The notes beneath the pieces were generated by a model. It saw nothing but the letters and a program-made list of their open reading frames with translations. It was not told the origin of the DNA and searched no databases. From NCBI GenBank assembly GCA_008694505.1, contig VZDJ01004378.1, positions 1 through 64,000 on the forward strand: 64,000 bases of DNA. Reading direction: 5' to 3'. Below, piece by piece: positions 1 through 12,200 of the stretch. How positions within the stretch are numbered: the stretch's first letter is position 1; each line of letters starts with the position of its first letter. Position numbers and translations under genes: made by a program. This stretch comes from Cyanoderma ruficeps (taxonomy: Eukaryota > Chordata > Aves > Passeriformes > Timaliidae).

Positions 1-2835
1 CTGTTGGCATTGTGACTTCTGTCAGCAGAAGAGCAGGGAGAAACTATTAGTTAATGGCTAAAGCCCTGATGAACATTACTTGTTTATCCTTTTTGTGTGT
101 TCCCCTGAATGTCAGACAGTGTTTCATAGCAGTAAAAGTAAATGCAAATACAAATTAGAGAATACACAAATAGAATAACATATAAATGAGAAAATTGTTT
201 TTTGGATCAAGCCTTTTGACTGCGTAACCCTGTGTATATTTAGTTAATCTAAATTAACTACATTAAAATATCATTTAAAGATATTGAAGTATTTATAATT
301 GTTTTCTACTTGTAATAAATAATTCAATTGCTATATTAATAGTAAAAAGACTAAATAGTAAAAAAAAGCAGTGCATCTTAATTTTTAAATATGCTTTGTG
401 TATGTCTAACAATAAATAGGATGTAAACCAGAAAAGTTATAAAATAACCAGAAATAATAATAAAAAAAAGCATGAAGTATGTAAGTAGGGTGAAAATTGT
501 TACAATGACAGGAAAAGAGCTACCTGGTTGCACAATATGAAAATGATAAGAGTTTCACAACAGTGACAAGACTATTATTACCAATTTTCTAATGTTATTT
601 TTATTTAGTTAGCTTATCAAAATTCCAGAGTGGTTATATATCTTATTAAAAAGCATGGCAACAGTCCTTTTTCATAGTGTCAGTGTCAGAAACTTTTCAA
701 AAAAGATCTTAAAGGGCCAAGAGGGAATTTTTCCCTCTGTTGCTGTATCATGTGGGGTTTACATGGTTCGCAGCAAAGCAGCTCTAGAGATTTTTTTCCC
801 TTGACTAGTTCTGTTAGCACTTGATTTATAGATGGAGGGGGAAAAAAAAGACATTATAGCACAAGGACTTCCTGAAGAATGGCAGATTTTCCCAATTGCT
901 ACCAAAGTACAATCAGCACTTCATCATTGTGTAGCCCCTACTTCTCAGGCTAAGGCTGCCAATCCTGTTTCAGATCCCAGTATGGAGCTGTGAGCAAGTA
1001 TAGGGTTTACTCATCGACAGTCCCTGCAAACTGTCAAATTTAATAACACAGAAAATGTCATCCAGATTGTTATACTGAGTTCCATGTGAAGAAGAAATAA
1101 TAAGCAGTGTTGTATAATGTTGTTCAATAGGGAATGATTTCTAGTTGCAACAGCTTTCACTTATGTTCTTATTCTTTTCAACTACACAGGTGGTGATGCC
1201 TGTAGTTAGGTTTGTCTGACATTTTCCCATTATAAGTCTGTGTTTGCAGTTCCTTATAGTTTGGCCAAGCTTCAAGTAGCTGCCTAGGTTACTTTATTAT
1301 TTATTTTTTATTATTTTGTAAGCTTCTTCCTGTACCTGGCATGTAGCCGCTTGGAAGCTCATCCAGCAATATGCAGTACCAGAGGCTGTTCTCTCACTAG
1401 TTGAGAAGTCCACATCATTAGAAAATAGAAGTTTCAAAGAAAGTTTCTGATTTGGGGATTTTTCTTCCTGAACTGAAAAGTCTCCATTTTACAGGAACAC
1501 TCTCTTACTTTCCCTTTGAGAAATTTCAATTTAGAGTGATACAGCTAAAACTACTGAACTGAAAGATTTTTATGTTATTGTATTTGATATATGCACTGCT
1601 CAGACATGAACTTTCTTTGCCACGTTATGTAAAAACATGTTAAGTAAAAATGCCTGTAATTTCATGGGGGTTCTTATTTTGGTCTTGTTATAGACAGTGT
1701 AAATCAGAAGTAGCAATACGTAGCAAAGTTTTAAACCATTTTGTTTGCATTTTCTCAAAGACATCACTGCATTATTTCCTAGAATGAGGGACAAATACTG
1801 ATATCTGTTTTTGGAAAACAGACAGTAAATACTACAAGCCTTATTCCCACCATTTTAGCTGAACTGAAGCTTCATGGCAGATTTTTCTTTTATCATTCAA
1901 GGTAATAAGTCTCTGAGAGGAAATATCTCTGAAGAAAAGGTATTCTTCAGATGTTGCTGCCTTTGGGTCAGAATGAAATTAGGTTGTGTGCGATGCTCTT
2001 CACTCCAAGCTATTATTTCTACTAATTGAGAAATTTTATATCTTTTTCTCTTGCTCGAGGAAGAAAAGGAAAAACACACACACACACAAAAAGAAAACCA
2101 AAAATCCCAAACAAAATTAAATGCCAACAAAACCAAACTAAACCAAAAAAATCACATAACTCCAAAAAACACAAGACAGACTTTTCTTGAATGGTATATT
2201 TATATATTTTTGTTACTCCTGAGTTTGTCTCTAAAGCATGTTTTAGCAGAGATTCTGCAAGCTCACCTCAGATTCATTTTTGCAGTAAAGACTTCCCATA
2301 TGCTTACCACTCTGTTTAAGGAAATCCTTGGAGTACACTGGATTTCAGGAGACTGCTTTATTTCTTTCTTTGAGGTGGAAAATATTTTTATTTCATAAAA
2401 GGTCTAGATACTTTATCTCATTTAACAAAGTGAAGAAAACATGTAAGTCAGCTCTTTCTTTTAAATACCTAGGTGTTGAACATTTCTCAAACTGTTTGTC
2501 ATGTATTATTTAGCAATGTTTTGTTGCTAATTTCTCTGCACTGCTCTAGGCCATGTAAGAAAGCTTTCTTGATCAAAGATTAAAAAAAAAATCAATTTGC
2601 TGAATTTCTTGTCTTTCTATTCAGAATATTATGCTTCAAATAGTAAATTTGTCACTTATGGCAGATATGCTCTCAGTCATATCCTTACATTTTTATTTAC
2701 TGCAGTCCTTTTACAGGCACAGCAATAAATTTAAATGAGACCAAACCTTTCCCTTTTTCTTCCTTCTGTCACTCAGATTCCTCTTATTCTCATTTCACCA
2801 CACTTGTGGATACAGAGTGGGTGAAGATGTCTTTA

Positions 2836-2926
2836 GGGCGGGAATTGGTCATGTGTTCTAAGCTATGTTCATGGTTTTTTGCCTCGTTTCTAACTCATCT
2901 TTTACTCATTGCATAAAATCCCGCCC
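2836..2926. promoter_or_regulatory. Inverted pair of E2F/GC-box-like motifs
   Basis: GGGCGGGAA at 2836-2844 is followed immediately by ATTGG, an inverted CCAAT box. The reverse motif TCCCGCCC lies at 2919-2926, about 75 bp away. GGCGGGAA matches the known E2F site, and CpG-containing GC-rich words are rare in this AT-rich neighbourhood. There is no CpG island or obvious first exon beside it, so a promoter role is only inference. Chance occurrence is quite possible. Confidence 0.2.
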
Positions 2927-5107
2927 AAAGCTTGTCTTCGTACAAAATTTTAAAGAGGCAGAGTGACAGTATTGAAAGAGAAGGATTAGAAAGGAAAACC
3001 AGACTGACTTTTTTCCTGTTTAATAAAGAAATGTAGCCTGCTAGTGAAGCAAGCTATTTCTTATTTTCTGTAGGTAATTAATTCTGGCAAGTATTTTACT
3101 TTCGTACAGTCTTTCTGCTGTGAAAATATGTCTTCATCAAATGCAATAGGCAGCAGCATACAATTCCAAACAAAACTTGTTTTTGAAGATAGATAACTAT
3201 CGCAGTTCCATATCTAAACATGTAATTTTCTTTCAGAGGCTGCATGCATTTTATTCCCCTGCCCAGCTTAGAAAATGGAATGTTGATGGGATTGTATCAT
3301 CCACACTACCTTTCTGCATCTGTCTATTGCAAAAGGCATGAAATGGAATGCGTCGCTCTATCATTGATTTGTTGCCAACGTAATCTCTTTTATTCAAGTC
3401 ACAGTCCAGGTGTTTCTCCACCACCACTTTATTTCACAATTTTTCTTCTCCAACACTGACCATGCATTATGAACAAGTCAGATATGTTCATTCAGCTTTG
3501 ATTTTTTTACCTCTTTTAAATCAATACCTCAGTGATTGATCTCCTAAAATTTAAGAATCAGTGAGCTGTATAACAGAAACAGCAAAGAAAGTAGGTGGAG
3601 GATTTTCACTCCTGGTTGAAATAAATATCAGAAGCAATATTGTGTTTTTAATGATTCAAAGACATAAATTAAACATGCTGCAATATTGTTTGTTACCATA
3701 CCTCCTCTCTTATTTTAAATTATACATTGAGTCATTCTCACTTCTCAGTCAGATTAGGGACTAGCAGGCAACAGAACATATAGACACTTTTTTAAAATGT
3801 CTTTTTCCAGTAAGTCTATTTCAGTTAGAAATGCAGCAATTCTTTTCTTAAGCTGTTTTCTTGATCTGATTGCTTGTATATTTTAGCCAATAGTACCTCA
3901 ACATATTGGTGACTACAGCAGAACAAACCAATGCCCTACCAGTCCAACATTCTGTCTAGCATCAGTTAGCAACAGATGTTGCAGAGGAAGATGAAATTCT
4001 TCCAGTTGAACAGTATAATATGAGGGAAGTGGGCAATTCCTAACCTTGAAAAGTATAAGTTAACAATTTTAGAATTAATAATCTGCATGGACTTCTTTAG
4101 CATTTACAGAATTTGAAATATTATGTCATTCCTATGGATGTGTTACATAGTTCTTATGAAGTTGGTGGCAAATATTTGTCATTGTATCTGATTCAAGATA
4201 ATTTTTTTTGTTACCTCAATTAGCAGAAGAGAACTAGAAGCACATACCTGGAATTCTACATCTCTTTGTATGTTAATTATACCCACCATAATTTTTCTTA
4301 CTTTTCTGTGAAGGGAAATACTACCAGAATGTTTAAAATAATCATGTGTAAGTCTCCGGTCAAGAAGAAAAATTCTGCTTGCCTAATGTTCTAATCATAA
4401 TAGCAGTAGGCTAGAAAGCAAACAGATGCATTCTGTTTCTAATATGTTACCTTGAGCTGAATTTAAAAAGTTGAATTAAAAACTGAAGTAAGTTATATGA
4501 GGGTACCTTATGATTACATTATTTGGCAGTATCTTATTATACTCCTTCTTAGCGTATTTTTAAATGTTATTTCTCTTTTAACTCAATATCTATCCCAAAG
4601 ATTGATGGTTGGATGCAGTCTATGCAGTAGGTAAAATTTTGAAGTTTAGATATTTTTCCTTAGTTTTACATCTAAATTCCTTTAATAATCAGTTGAGAAA
4701 ATTTATCGATTGATACATTTTGTTCAAAGATAAAATGTATTAATTGTCTATAAATAGTGCCTGTCTTAATCACCTTATAGATAGAGTTACATTTAATTAT
4801 GGGAATTATTCAACTGATTTCAGTTACAGCATAGTTAGTTGAAAGGAAGAGAAATAAAAACCTAATGGCTGCTGACATATTAAAGGAATAGATGTGTCTT
4901 TTGTGGAGAACAAAGCAGTGCTCTAAAAGTGTGTTAATTTAAAATGCAAATGAAGAAAACATCAGATTAACAGTGAGTTATGGAATATCTCATGCACAAT
5001 AAGGTATTCCTTTTTCTGTAATCTCCAACTAGAAAGAAAAACAGAAATCAACAGCCACGGTGCTATGTCGAACCATAGTACTTGTTTTGCATATGAGCCA
5101 AACTTAC

Positions 5108-5220
5108 TCTCTTTCAAATTCAATATTTCTGTGTATTCGTATTCCACACTCTGCACAAAAGGTGTAGCTGGAAATGATTTGACGAAATTCAGGGTCTCTC
5201 CTCCACTGAGAAATCTGTGT
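5108..5220 (-). CDS. Candidate internal exon, unidentified gene
   Basis: On the minus strand a pyrimidine-rich tract (CCTTCCCTCTTTCTTAG) ends at 5221. It is followed by 113 bases ending at 5108 and then by GTAAGT, a near-ideal splice donor. The segment is open in two frames. The more protein-like one encodes 37 residues starting HRFLSGGETLNF and ending YTEILNLKE, with intron phases 2 at the start and 1 at the end. Its composition is richer in G and C than the flanks. A second acceptor-like site lies about 15 bases further upstream. I do not recognise the protein. It could be a true exon of a minus-strand gene whose introns fill this window, a pseudo-exon, or chance. No partner exon could be proven. 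Confidence 0.3.
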
Positions 5221-6394
5221 CTAAGAAAGAGGGAAGGATACCTGGACATAAAGAGAAGAAAATAATTCAGAAGTGTTAGTTAAATCTGGTTTAATAAGAA
5301 AAAAAAATGGTTGATTCTCTCCTTCAAGTAAATCCATTTTAAGTAGTGAGAAGCTGTTAAAACAATATGAATATTGTGTTTATTTTTCCAGGACACTGAA
5401 AGAAAAGCACAACCACATGTTTTTCTTGTTGGTAATGCCTAGATGGGTTTTAACGATTTTGGGTAATTTTTGGTTTTGGTTCTTTTACTCTCCACACTGC
5501 TGAGTCTTCCTTCTTTACCTATTGTCATATTTCTGTTACATTTGCTCTGTCCAGAGGATAACTAGATTTGGAGATACTATGGGGGACTTGCCTGGAGGCA
5601 TTTGCATTCCAACACATAAACACTGGATGCTTCAGGTTGTGTCTACCCTGATGGGAGGACACCCTGCTCAGATGGTTTCAAAAAGGGATCTGTGTTGCCT
5701 CATATGATGGAAATAAAATTGCTATCTGTACTTTGTCTGCAAACTGAGGTGCAATTTTGGTACTTGACAGCAGCAATTATTTTTCTGTAATGGAAAACTG
5801 ATATCTTGATAAAGTTCTGAGAGCTGAAATTCACATCCAATTATGAGACACTGGGAAAATCCACAACATCAAGTTGTTTTGTCCACCAGTATTTTATACA
5901 CTGTGTGACTATAATAAACTGATCAATCTGATATGAAGTATGCAATTTTTAACCAAAGGGGTTAAAATAAAATTCCATAAAAAGAGATTAAAATCATATT
6001 CAGGTAATTTTTTTAAGCAAAACTATGAAGAAAGTAGATTAAAATATTAATTTAAACTATTTTATGTGACACAAGAGTTGACAAGGTTAAAATACCTTTT
6101 CATATCAGTACAAAAGCTTATTTACTCTTTTGCATTTGATAGAAATACTCTCATTAACTATTACGCTCATATAAATCAAAATTGAGAAATTAATAAGGAA
6201 ATTTTAAAGTCAAAGGGACATTTTTAAGAAGCATAAATATGAGCAAGAAGGAAATACTTACTTGCTTCCTATTCATGTTCAGAAATATTCACCTGAAATG
6301 TGCTCCTGCAAAAAACAATTTTTCCCCTTGAAATTCTGTCTTCAGTAGATTATTCTGTTAAATAATTCTTGTGAAGTATTTTCTTTCAAAATTA

Positions 6395-6694
6395 TTATTC
6401 AGGTGTGTTTGTGTGTTGTGATTTATAAATCTTGGAAGAAAAGAAAACCAGACGTTCTCCGCAGCTGAAGACCTTGTTAACAGGAATCCCACAGTTTCTA
6501 TTTAGTCCATTTAATGGCTCTACTGCAAGAATAATTTGTTCATTACCAGGTGTTGGCAAAACTTGCTGTATCTGATAATGTGATGAATATTGCATTCTAA
6601 AGGCTTGATTCATCATTGTGTTTTCCGAGTGCCATCTGGATGTCCTGTCTCTGAAAAACCTACTGATAGAAACCCATGTTTTAAAAGTTGTCAC
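6395..6694 (-). other. Open frame, possible exon (weak)
   Basis: A 99-codon minus-strand frame of varied composition, with a middle portion reading IILAVEPLNGL. An acceptor-like TTTTTCAG lies near 6650. Possible donors (CTG/GTAATG near 6550, AAG/GTCTTC near 6475) are mediocre. The plus strand of the same stretch also has an acceptor-like CTCCGCAG near 6463, so the strand is ambiguous. No recognised domain. It lies about 1.2 kb upstream, in the minus-strand sense, of the better candidate at 5108-5220. It may well be chance. Confidence 0.12.
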
Positions 6695-7716
6695 ACTTAG
6701 TAATTTAACTGGTCCTGTCCCAGTGAAACACTCTGTGAAGAAGAGCTTCTTTATGAATCAAGGGAGCATTCTACACATCTGTTTTTACATCTCTGTATCT
6801 TCAGTTAATAATTTTGCATTCTACTTTGGCATTGCAGGCCTTTTTATATGGTTTTAAATGTTTAAATGTGCTGTATCAATCTAAGCATGAAGATGAAAAG
6901 GTGCACACCAGCTTTCTTGCCCAATTATTTCACCACACAGCTTTCTGACATACAGGACTCCTAGCAGCCTCTTCATTATGTTTTATGCAACAGAAATTTC
7001 CATATGTGACAAGCTCAAAAAATAGAGGAATAAATGCCTTTTAAAAAACAATGTGATCACCATTTCATTCATAGCATAAGTAGATGCAGCATCTTCTTTT
7101 TTTACTCATGAAAAGAAATGCATCAGGTCACTGCAACAGCTGGAACATGTTGAAGAATCTTATGCTGCAAAAATAAAACCTGCTCTTTGCTTAAGAGAAC
7201 AGAACATTTTCAATAACAGATACTTTCGGCCAATATAATTTAGAAATGCTGAGATTGCCTACACCAGCAACTCCCGACATTCTGGACAGGCTAGATTTCC
7301 TGTGTACTCCAGGTGAGGCATGACTGTGAACACAGTGATTTACAAGGATGAATGCACACACCGCTTTGTGGAGCTTAAATGTGAGGCAAAGACTGGAAGC
7401 TGACCTTGTCATTCCCATTCCAGAATTAATCTATGAATAGGTTCAAGCATCAAAGTAAGAGGTTTGGGTTCAGTAGCAAAGAAAAGATTTTTGAAAGCAT
7501 CATGGTATTTTGAAAACCTGTCTTATTACCATAAGAATTATTAAAAGCCGAGCGCATCTGATCTTTTTTGAGGGTGGTACCAATACTCTGGACTAGGTCT
7601 GGATACATACACTTCGTAAGGCAATGCATTTTCTTTGGTAAGGTTTCTGAAAGTCCTACCTCTATAACTATTTTTGTGGAATGCTTATGAGATGTTAAGC
7701 TCTTCCTGCACAAGGG

Positions 7717-7830
7717 TGTGCTGGTTTTGCATAGAATAGAGTTATTTTTTTCATAGTAGCTTGTAGGACTCTATGATCTTTGATAATAGCAGACCATATA
7801 ATTGGATTTAGTCTATATACTATTTAAGAA
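7717..7830 (+). mobile_element. Degraded 5' fragment of a bird ERV LTR
   Basis: TGTGCTGGTTTTG at 7717 followed by ATAGAATAGAGTTAT, TTTCATAGTAGC and a decayed CTATG-rich segment matches, in order, the 5' end of a widespread avian LTR family (TGTGCTGGTTTTGGCTGGG, then GAGTTAATTTTCTTCATAG). Similarity fades after about 7793. An ACCATATAATTGG stretch and a TATATACTATTTAAG stretch may be the remains of the U3/TATA region after an internal deletion. No 3' half and no target duplication are visible. Confidence 0.5.
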
Positions 7831-8851
7831 GCTGATGATTGCCAACATTTTGATTCTAAGATCTCCAAAAGCACTGAATAGGAAAATTTCAATGTCTTTT
7901 GTAGTGCTGTGTGTGCCACTCTTTTGCCAAGCACTTGTAGGTCTACCTATAGCTTTTAATCAGTCTAAATGCCAGTTCCACCCATACAAAAACCTTAGAT
8001 AGTTTTAATTTTTTTTCCAAGTTTTTTACTTTCTTTGAGAAAACTACAAATGGATACATAATTGAGGCCTTCAGCCAGTTCTGTAGCACTGACTTTTTTC
8101 CAAGTTTTTTTAACTGTTTTTAAAGATAATAGCAATGTACCAGGATATCATGGACAATCTGGGGTTCCTTTCTGGCTTATACTTTGTAATAGCTCCTCCC
8201 TCCTCCCCCATACACTTCTATCGGTGTGCTGTAATTATGCTTCCATGGAAGATAGGAACTGATTTAATAATTATGCAGCTGGATGACTTCTTACTATCAT
8301 TTGTAATTTCCATTTTATCTAGTAAAGTGGTCCTTTTGAAGAGAATCTGTTAATTGCCTGCATTTAACATGACTGACTTCTTGTTACCATTTGCCAAAAT
8401 ATCACCTCAAAATATAAATTATTGTAAACAGAGTAAATGTTTAAAAGCAATCTTCTGTAAAAATTTAACAGGTGCCTATGTGTTCTTCTGTCTTTTCTTA
8501 ATTCAAGATCCAACTGCTTATATGAAGTGATTAAGTGTTTATTTATGTCTTTGTCTCATTATTGGAATGGTTTGAAATTCTGAAAATATTATGATATGTT
8601 ACACCAGAGGATAGTGACACATAATGACACTTAAGGACATCTATATTAATTTTACAATTATAAGTTATTTAATTAAATACAAAAGGTATGGTGCTTAGGC
8701 CAGTCTAAAGACACAGTAATATAGTATTTAAATTATTTTAAATGAAATTAAGTTTTACCACTGTAAATGAGCATCTAGAAGGTAGAGCTGTAGCACCAGG
8801 TCTGCAAATCACTACATGTTGCTCCATGGGCAACTTATTCTCAAAGATATG
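7831..8851. other. Unique non-coding stretch
   Basis: AT-rich sequence between an LTR fragment and a solo LTR. It holds short chance frames near 7.8-8.35 kb. I see no repeat, RNA gene or exon signal here. Confidence 0.5.
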
Positions 8852-8983
8852 TGTGGTTTGGTGCTGTGGTGCTCCTCAGAGAGGGCACCACTTGTCGCTA
8901 GTTGATGCTGGGTGTGTCCCCCTTTAGGGACAGGAAGAGAGCAGGCAGACACAGCAGCAGTGAGGGGATCACTCTCTACTTTT

Positions 8984-8989
8984 TTTATT
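8984..8989 (-). terminator. LTR poly(A) signal
   Basis: AATAAA on the minus strand only 23 bases after the TATA box. With a usual start 25-30 bases after TATA, it would sit at or just before the transcription start. Confidence 0.5.
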
Positions 8990-9012
8990 CTTTACATTTC
9001 ATCTGACTCCAT

Positions 9013-9020
9013 TATTTATA
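9013..9020 (-). promoter_or_regulatory. LTR TATA box
   Basis: TATAAATA on the minus strand inside the solo LTR, in the same place relative to flanking conserved blocks as the TATA box of the related copy at 60852-60859. Confidence 0.6.
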
Positions 9021-9216
9021 CATATGTACAGAGGTCAAGGGATTGGCTACAAAGGTCGCCACCTCTTAACCTGTTTGGTGGACAGCACCATCACTCAATT
9101 CTTCTCTCAGAGGAGAAGAATGCAAACATTCTAAGAATAAACATTGTTTACATCAGGCTACGTGAAAACTTCTGCACAGAGACAGAAAGGTAGAAAATAT
9201 CAGGGCAACAGATATG

Positions 9217-12200
9217 GATAAAAGTATTCACATTATGTGTGTAAAATTTTGCAGCATTAGCACTGAATGGGTTACCTTAATTTATCTTTCAAAACATTTG
9301 TCACACTGAGGAGACTTTTTTAGCTTGCAAAATTCTGTTAAAGTTACTAAGCCCTGGCACAGCAGAAGACCTTTATGTCTTTTAAATCAAAATAGTGACA
9401 GCTAGATGAGCCTGACTTTAGAGGATCCAGGTCTCCCACTTTATCCTGGGAACTACTAACATAAGGCTGGTAGCGTCGATTCTTCATATGAAATGAATAA
9501 ATGGGAATGAAAAAATGTATCAATTCATCTTAAATAACCCTTTATAATTAACAAGTTGAATGTACAATCTGCATTTGAATTACAATTTTGCAAAAACTAA
9601 ATGAAAAGGCTGTATTCTATAAATCTCACTGATGATATTTCTGTTTTCAAAAGAGCAATGTTTACAGCCTCTGAAACACTTAAAAATTTCAAGCAGACAC
9701 ATTGAATGAGGTTACTTGTGTTGGTTTTGAGAAATGGAATGAAGTAAAACAATAGCCATCATCAGTAAGGATGAAAAAAATAGAATTGTTGCATATAAAA
9801 GGAATTAAAAAGAAAAAAAAGAAGGCAAAATAAAAGAAAATTCCTTTGGAACAATTTTTTTTTCTTTTTGCTTTTTTAAGGTGGTAACATCTTCTTAGCT
9901 ACTATTGTGTCTCTCTTTGTTGGAAACACTTGCAAACATATAAAGACCAGTTAAAAATCCCAGATGTATTTTCACTTGATTTCTCAGGTAAGTACACTGG
10001 CACACTGTCAGGTGGAGAAGGGAAGGGAAGGGAAGGNTGTTTTATGTTCCAGGCAAGAAACTCAGCAAGAAAATAACCTACAAAAAAATACAGTTCAGTG
10101 ATGAGCAGATGTTGCAGGTGTGAAAAAATAAATCAGTCTCTTGTCCTATAAGCTAGTGTTGTTTAGGAAAAGAATAAGAGAGAGAATTCTTCCCGTTTTT
10201 ATGTAACAGCAGCCAGTATGGAATGCAGTCTCCATAGAAGGCCTTTTAATATTAATCCAAAATGTGAAAGTATTTTGATGAAAGCTAAGTAACAGATGTC
10301 AATGAAGCAAAGAAAATCTCAGGTCCATACAAGGATTTTAAGAGGGATGTTTTGCTCAAACAGACAAAATTTATTTCATTAAGAAATAATGAATAAAATT
10401 GAATCCAGAAAGGACAGATTTTAGGCATAAGCAAATATCAGGGGAAAAGAATAGGAATTTTTTTTTTACAAATCTTATGTCAAAAGAATGCTTTCCTTAA
10501 TAAAAATTTAATATGCATTTGAAACTAACTTTAGAAGATAGAACTTTCTGAAGCAATAATGGCATCTTTACATCAAAGGCAAAAGAAGCTCTGTATTAAT
10601 TTGGTTTCTGGGGAGATAGTACATTTCTTATTACAGGCATATCATGTGCAGAAAAAACTGACAGATGGAAAGAGTGAAGCAGAACCTTAAAGGATTATCC
10701 TAACTATATTGGCAACTGTCAGGTAGTTTCATGGACCTGAATCATCTCCAGGAATTGTATGTGGAGAGGTGACAAGCTGTGCACTGAACTCCCTCTGCAG
10801 CATCCTTTTCCTTCCTGGCCCACGTCAAGGACTCTCAGCTCCCCTGAGAACTCAAATTCCAAAGTGACTTTTGTCCCCCGTTGCCCTGAGCTCAGCGTAG
10901 TGCAGTTCAGAGAAAGTGACCCCCTGTGAAAGAGGCAGCTGTTGCTGCTATACTGAGTCGTAAAAAGGACTTTCAGCAATGAAAGAAGTTGGGCAACACT
11001 TGGGTTTGGGTTTGGTTTTTTTTCTTCCAACTAGCAATTTCTCAAAGCACTAATGAGGCCAGTGTCTGCTGTTGATCAAAATATAGATTAAGAATATATC
11101 AGTGCACTTCCATTCATTTATCTCTCAACAAGGGAATAATCTGGCCCCACAAGTCTGCTTTGACCATACAGAAGACATGGCAGTGTTTAGAAGCCGATTA
11201 GATGATAATGATAATTACAGAAAAATGCCCATATGGCCATTATTAGATCAATTTTGCTGCTAGTAATTATGGTAACTCCTGCTACAAACCTACCTTGTGT
11301 AGTCATACAAACTAATTAAAATGCAATTTTCACATCTGCTAATATTTTTGCCAGTGGCTCAATTCAAATACAATTTCTTAGTGTATTACTAGGAATCCTA
11401 AAGCTTGGAGAACACACTATGGAATACCCAGGCTGTATTTCAGGCTTTGCCACCACAGGAATCTGTGTCTTTCAGCAAGTAGCCACCACAACACCTGCAA
11501 ACACATCTGGAAAAAAGAAAAAACAACCCAAAAACATTGAAAGAAAACAATAAAAACTTGACTAGTCTTGGTAAAGAACAGACAATATTTTCTAGTATTA
11601 ATGTTTCAAATATAGGGGTCTAAAATATTCCGGTTTTCAGTAACTTACATCTAATCTTCATTTATTTCAAATGCCAGGAGTTTGGTTTTAATAAGTATTT
11701 ATTCTCTGGCTATGGATTAGCTGGAGCTCAGCACTGTGTCTGGAAGACCTATACCACAGGAAAAAAACAGACACTGAGCAGGAAGCTGGCATAAACTCTG
11801 TGGTCATAGCCAAAGACTGGACAGTGGGATAAGAATTTTGACAATTTTTATGCCAACAAATAATTTGCAGGGTTCAGAGTGCACATACTACAAGTACAGC
11901 AGCTGGATGGATGAGACTGATATACTTCAGGCCAAAATTAGAGTTGATATATGAAATTCAGTCAAGCCAGGACCCTGACAGTATTGCCAAGATCCACAGT
12001 AACTTTTGTATACCAGACAGATTTAATATTCCAGTTTTCAGTTATCTTTATGCAGGCTCACAGAATTAAAGGCCTGTTATATCCAGTAAAGAGAGAAACA
12101 CTGGTAAAGTTCATTTTCTGATTTCTAGAGCTGACGAGCAGGAAAATGCAGCTAATGAATGTATTTTCAAGTTCTTGGATGTCTTCCAATTAAAAGTGCT

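Larger units (their letters stand above)
1..7716. other. Unique AT-rich non-coding stretch
   Basis: No recognisable repeat or confirmed gene. It contains a short (AC)n run near 2074-2088, a pair of oppositely oriented GGGCGGGA motifs at 2836 and 2919, and two exon-like open segments on the minus strand (5108-5220 and 6395-6694) listed separately. Other open frames are below about 115 codons and have the low-complexity or random look expected by chance in AT-rich DNA. Confidence 0.6.
8852..9210 (-). mobile_element. Solo LTR, ERVK-type (family shared with 60660-60960)
   Basis: The element is bounded by the exact 6-bp direct repeat GATATG at 8846-8851 and 9211-9216, the duplication length typical of ERVK/beta-type retroviruses. 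Read on the minus strand it begins TGTTGCCCTG and ends CCAAACCACA, so it has the TG...CA termini. It carries a TATA box (TATAAATA, 9013-9020) and a poly(A) signal (AATAAA, 8984-8989). Its first half aligns closely with the plus-strand LTR at 60660-60960, sharing for example GACATTGTTTACAT-like, CTTCTCTCAGAG and CAGAGGTCAAG blocks. No internal retroviral sequence is present, so this is a solo LTR left by recombination between the two LTRs of a provirus. Confidence 0.8.

Noticed and set aside
8884..8890. Primer-binding-site-like TGGTGCC (minus strand) two bases beyond a possible LTR end at 8893
   Set aside because: The exact 6-bp duplication GATATG places the LTR end at 8852, so this motif lies inside the LTR and no internal retroviral sequence follows.
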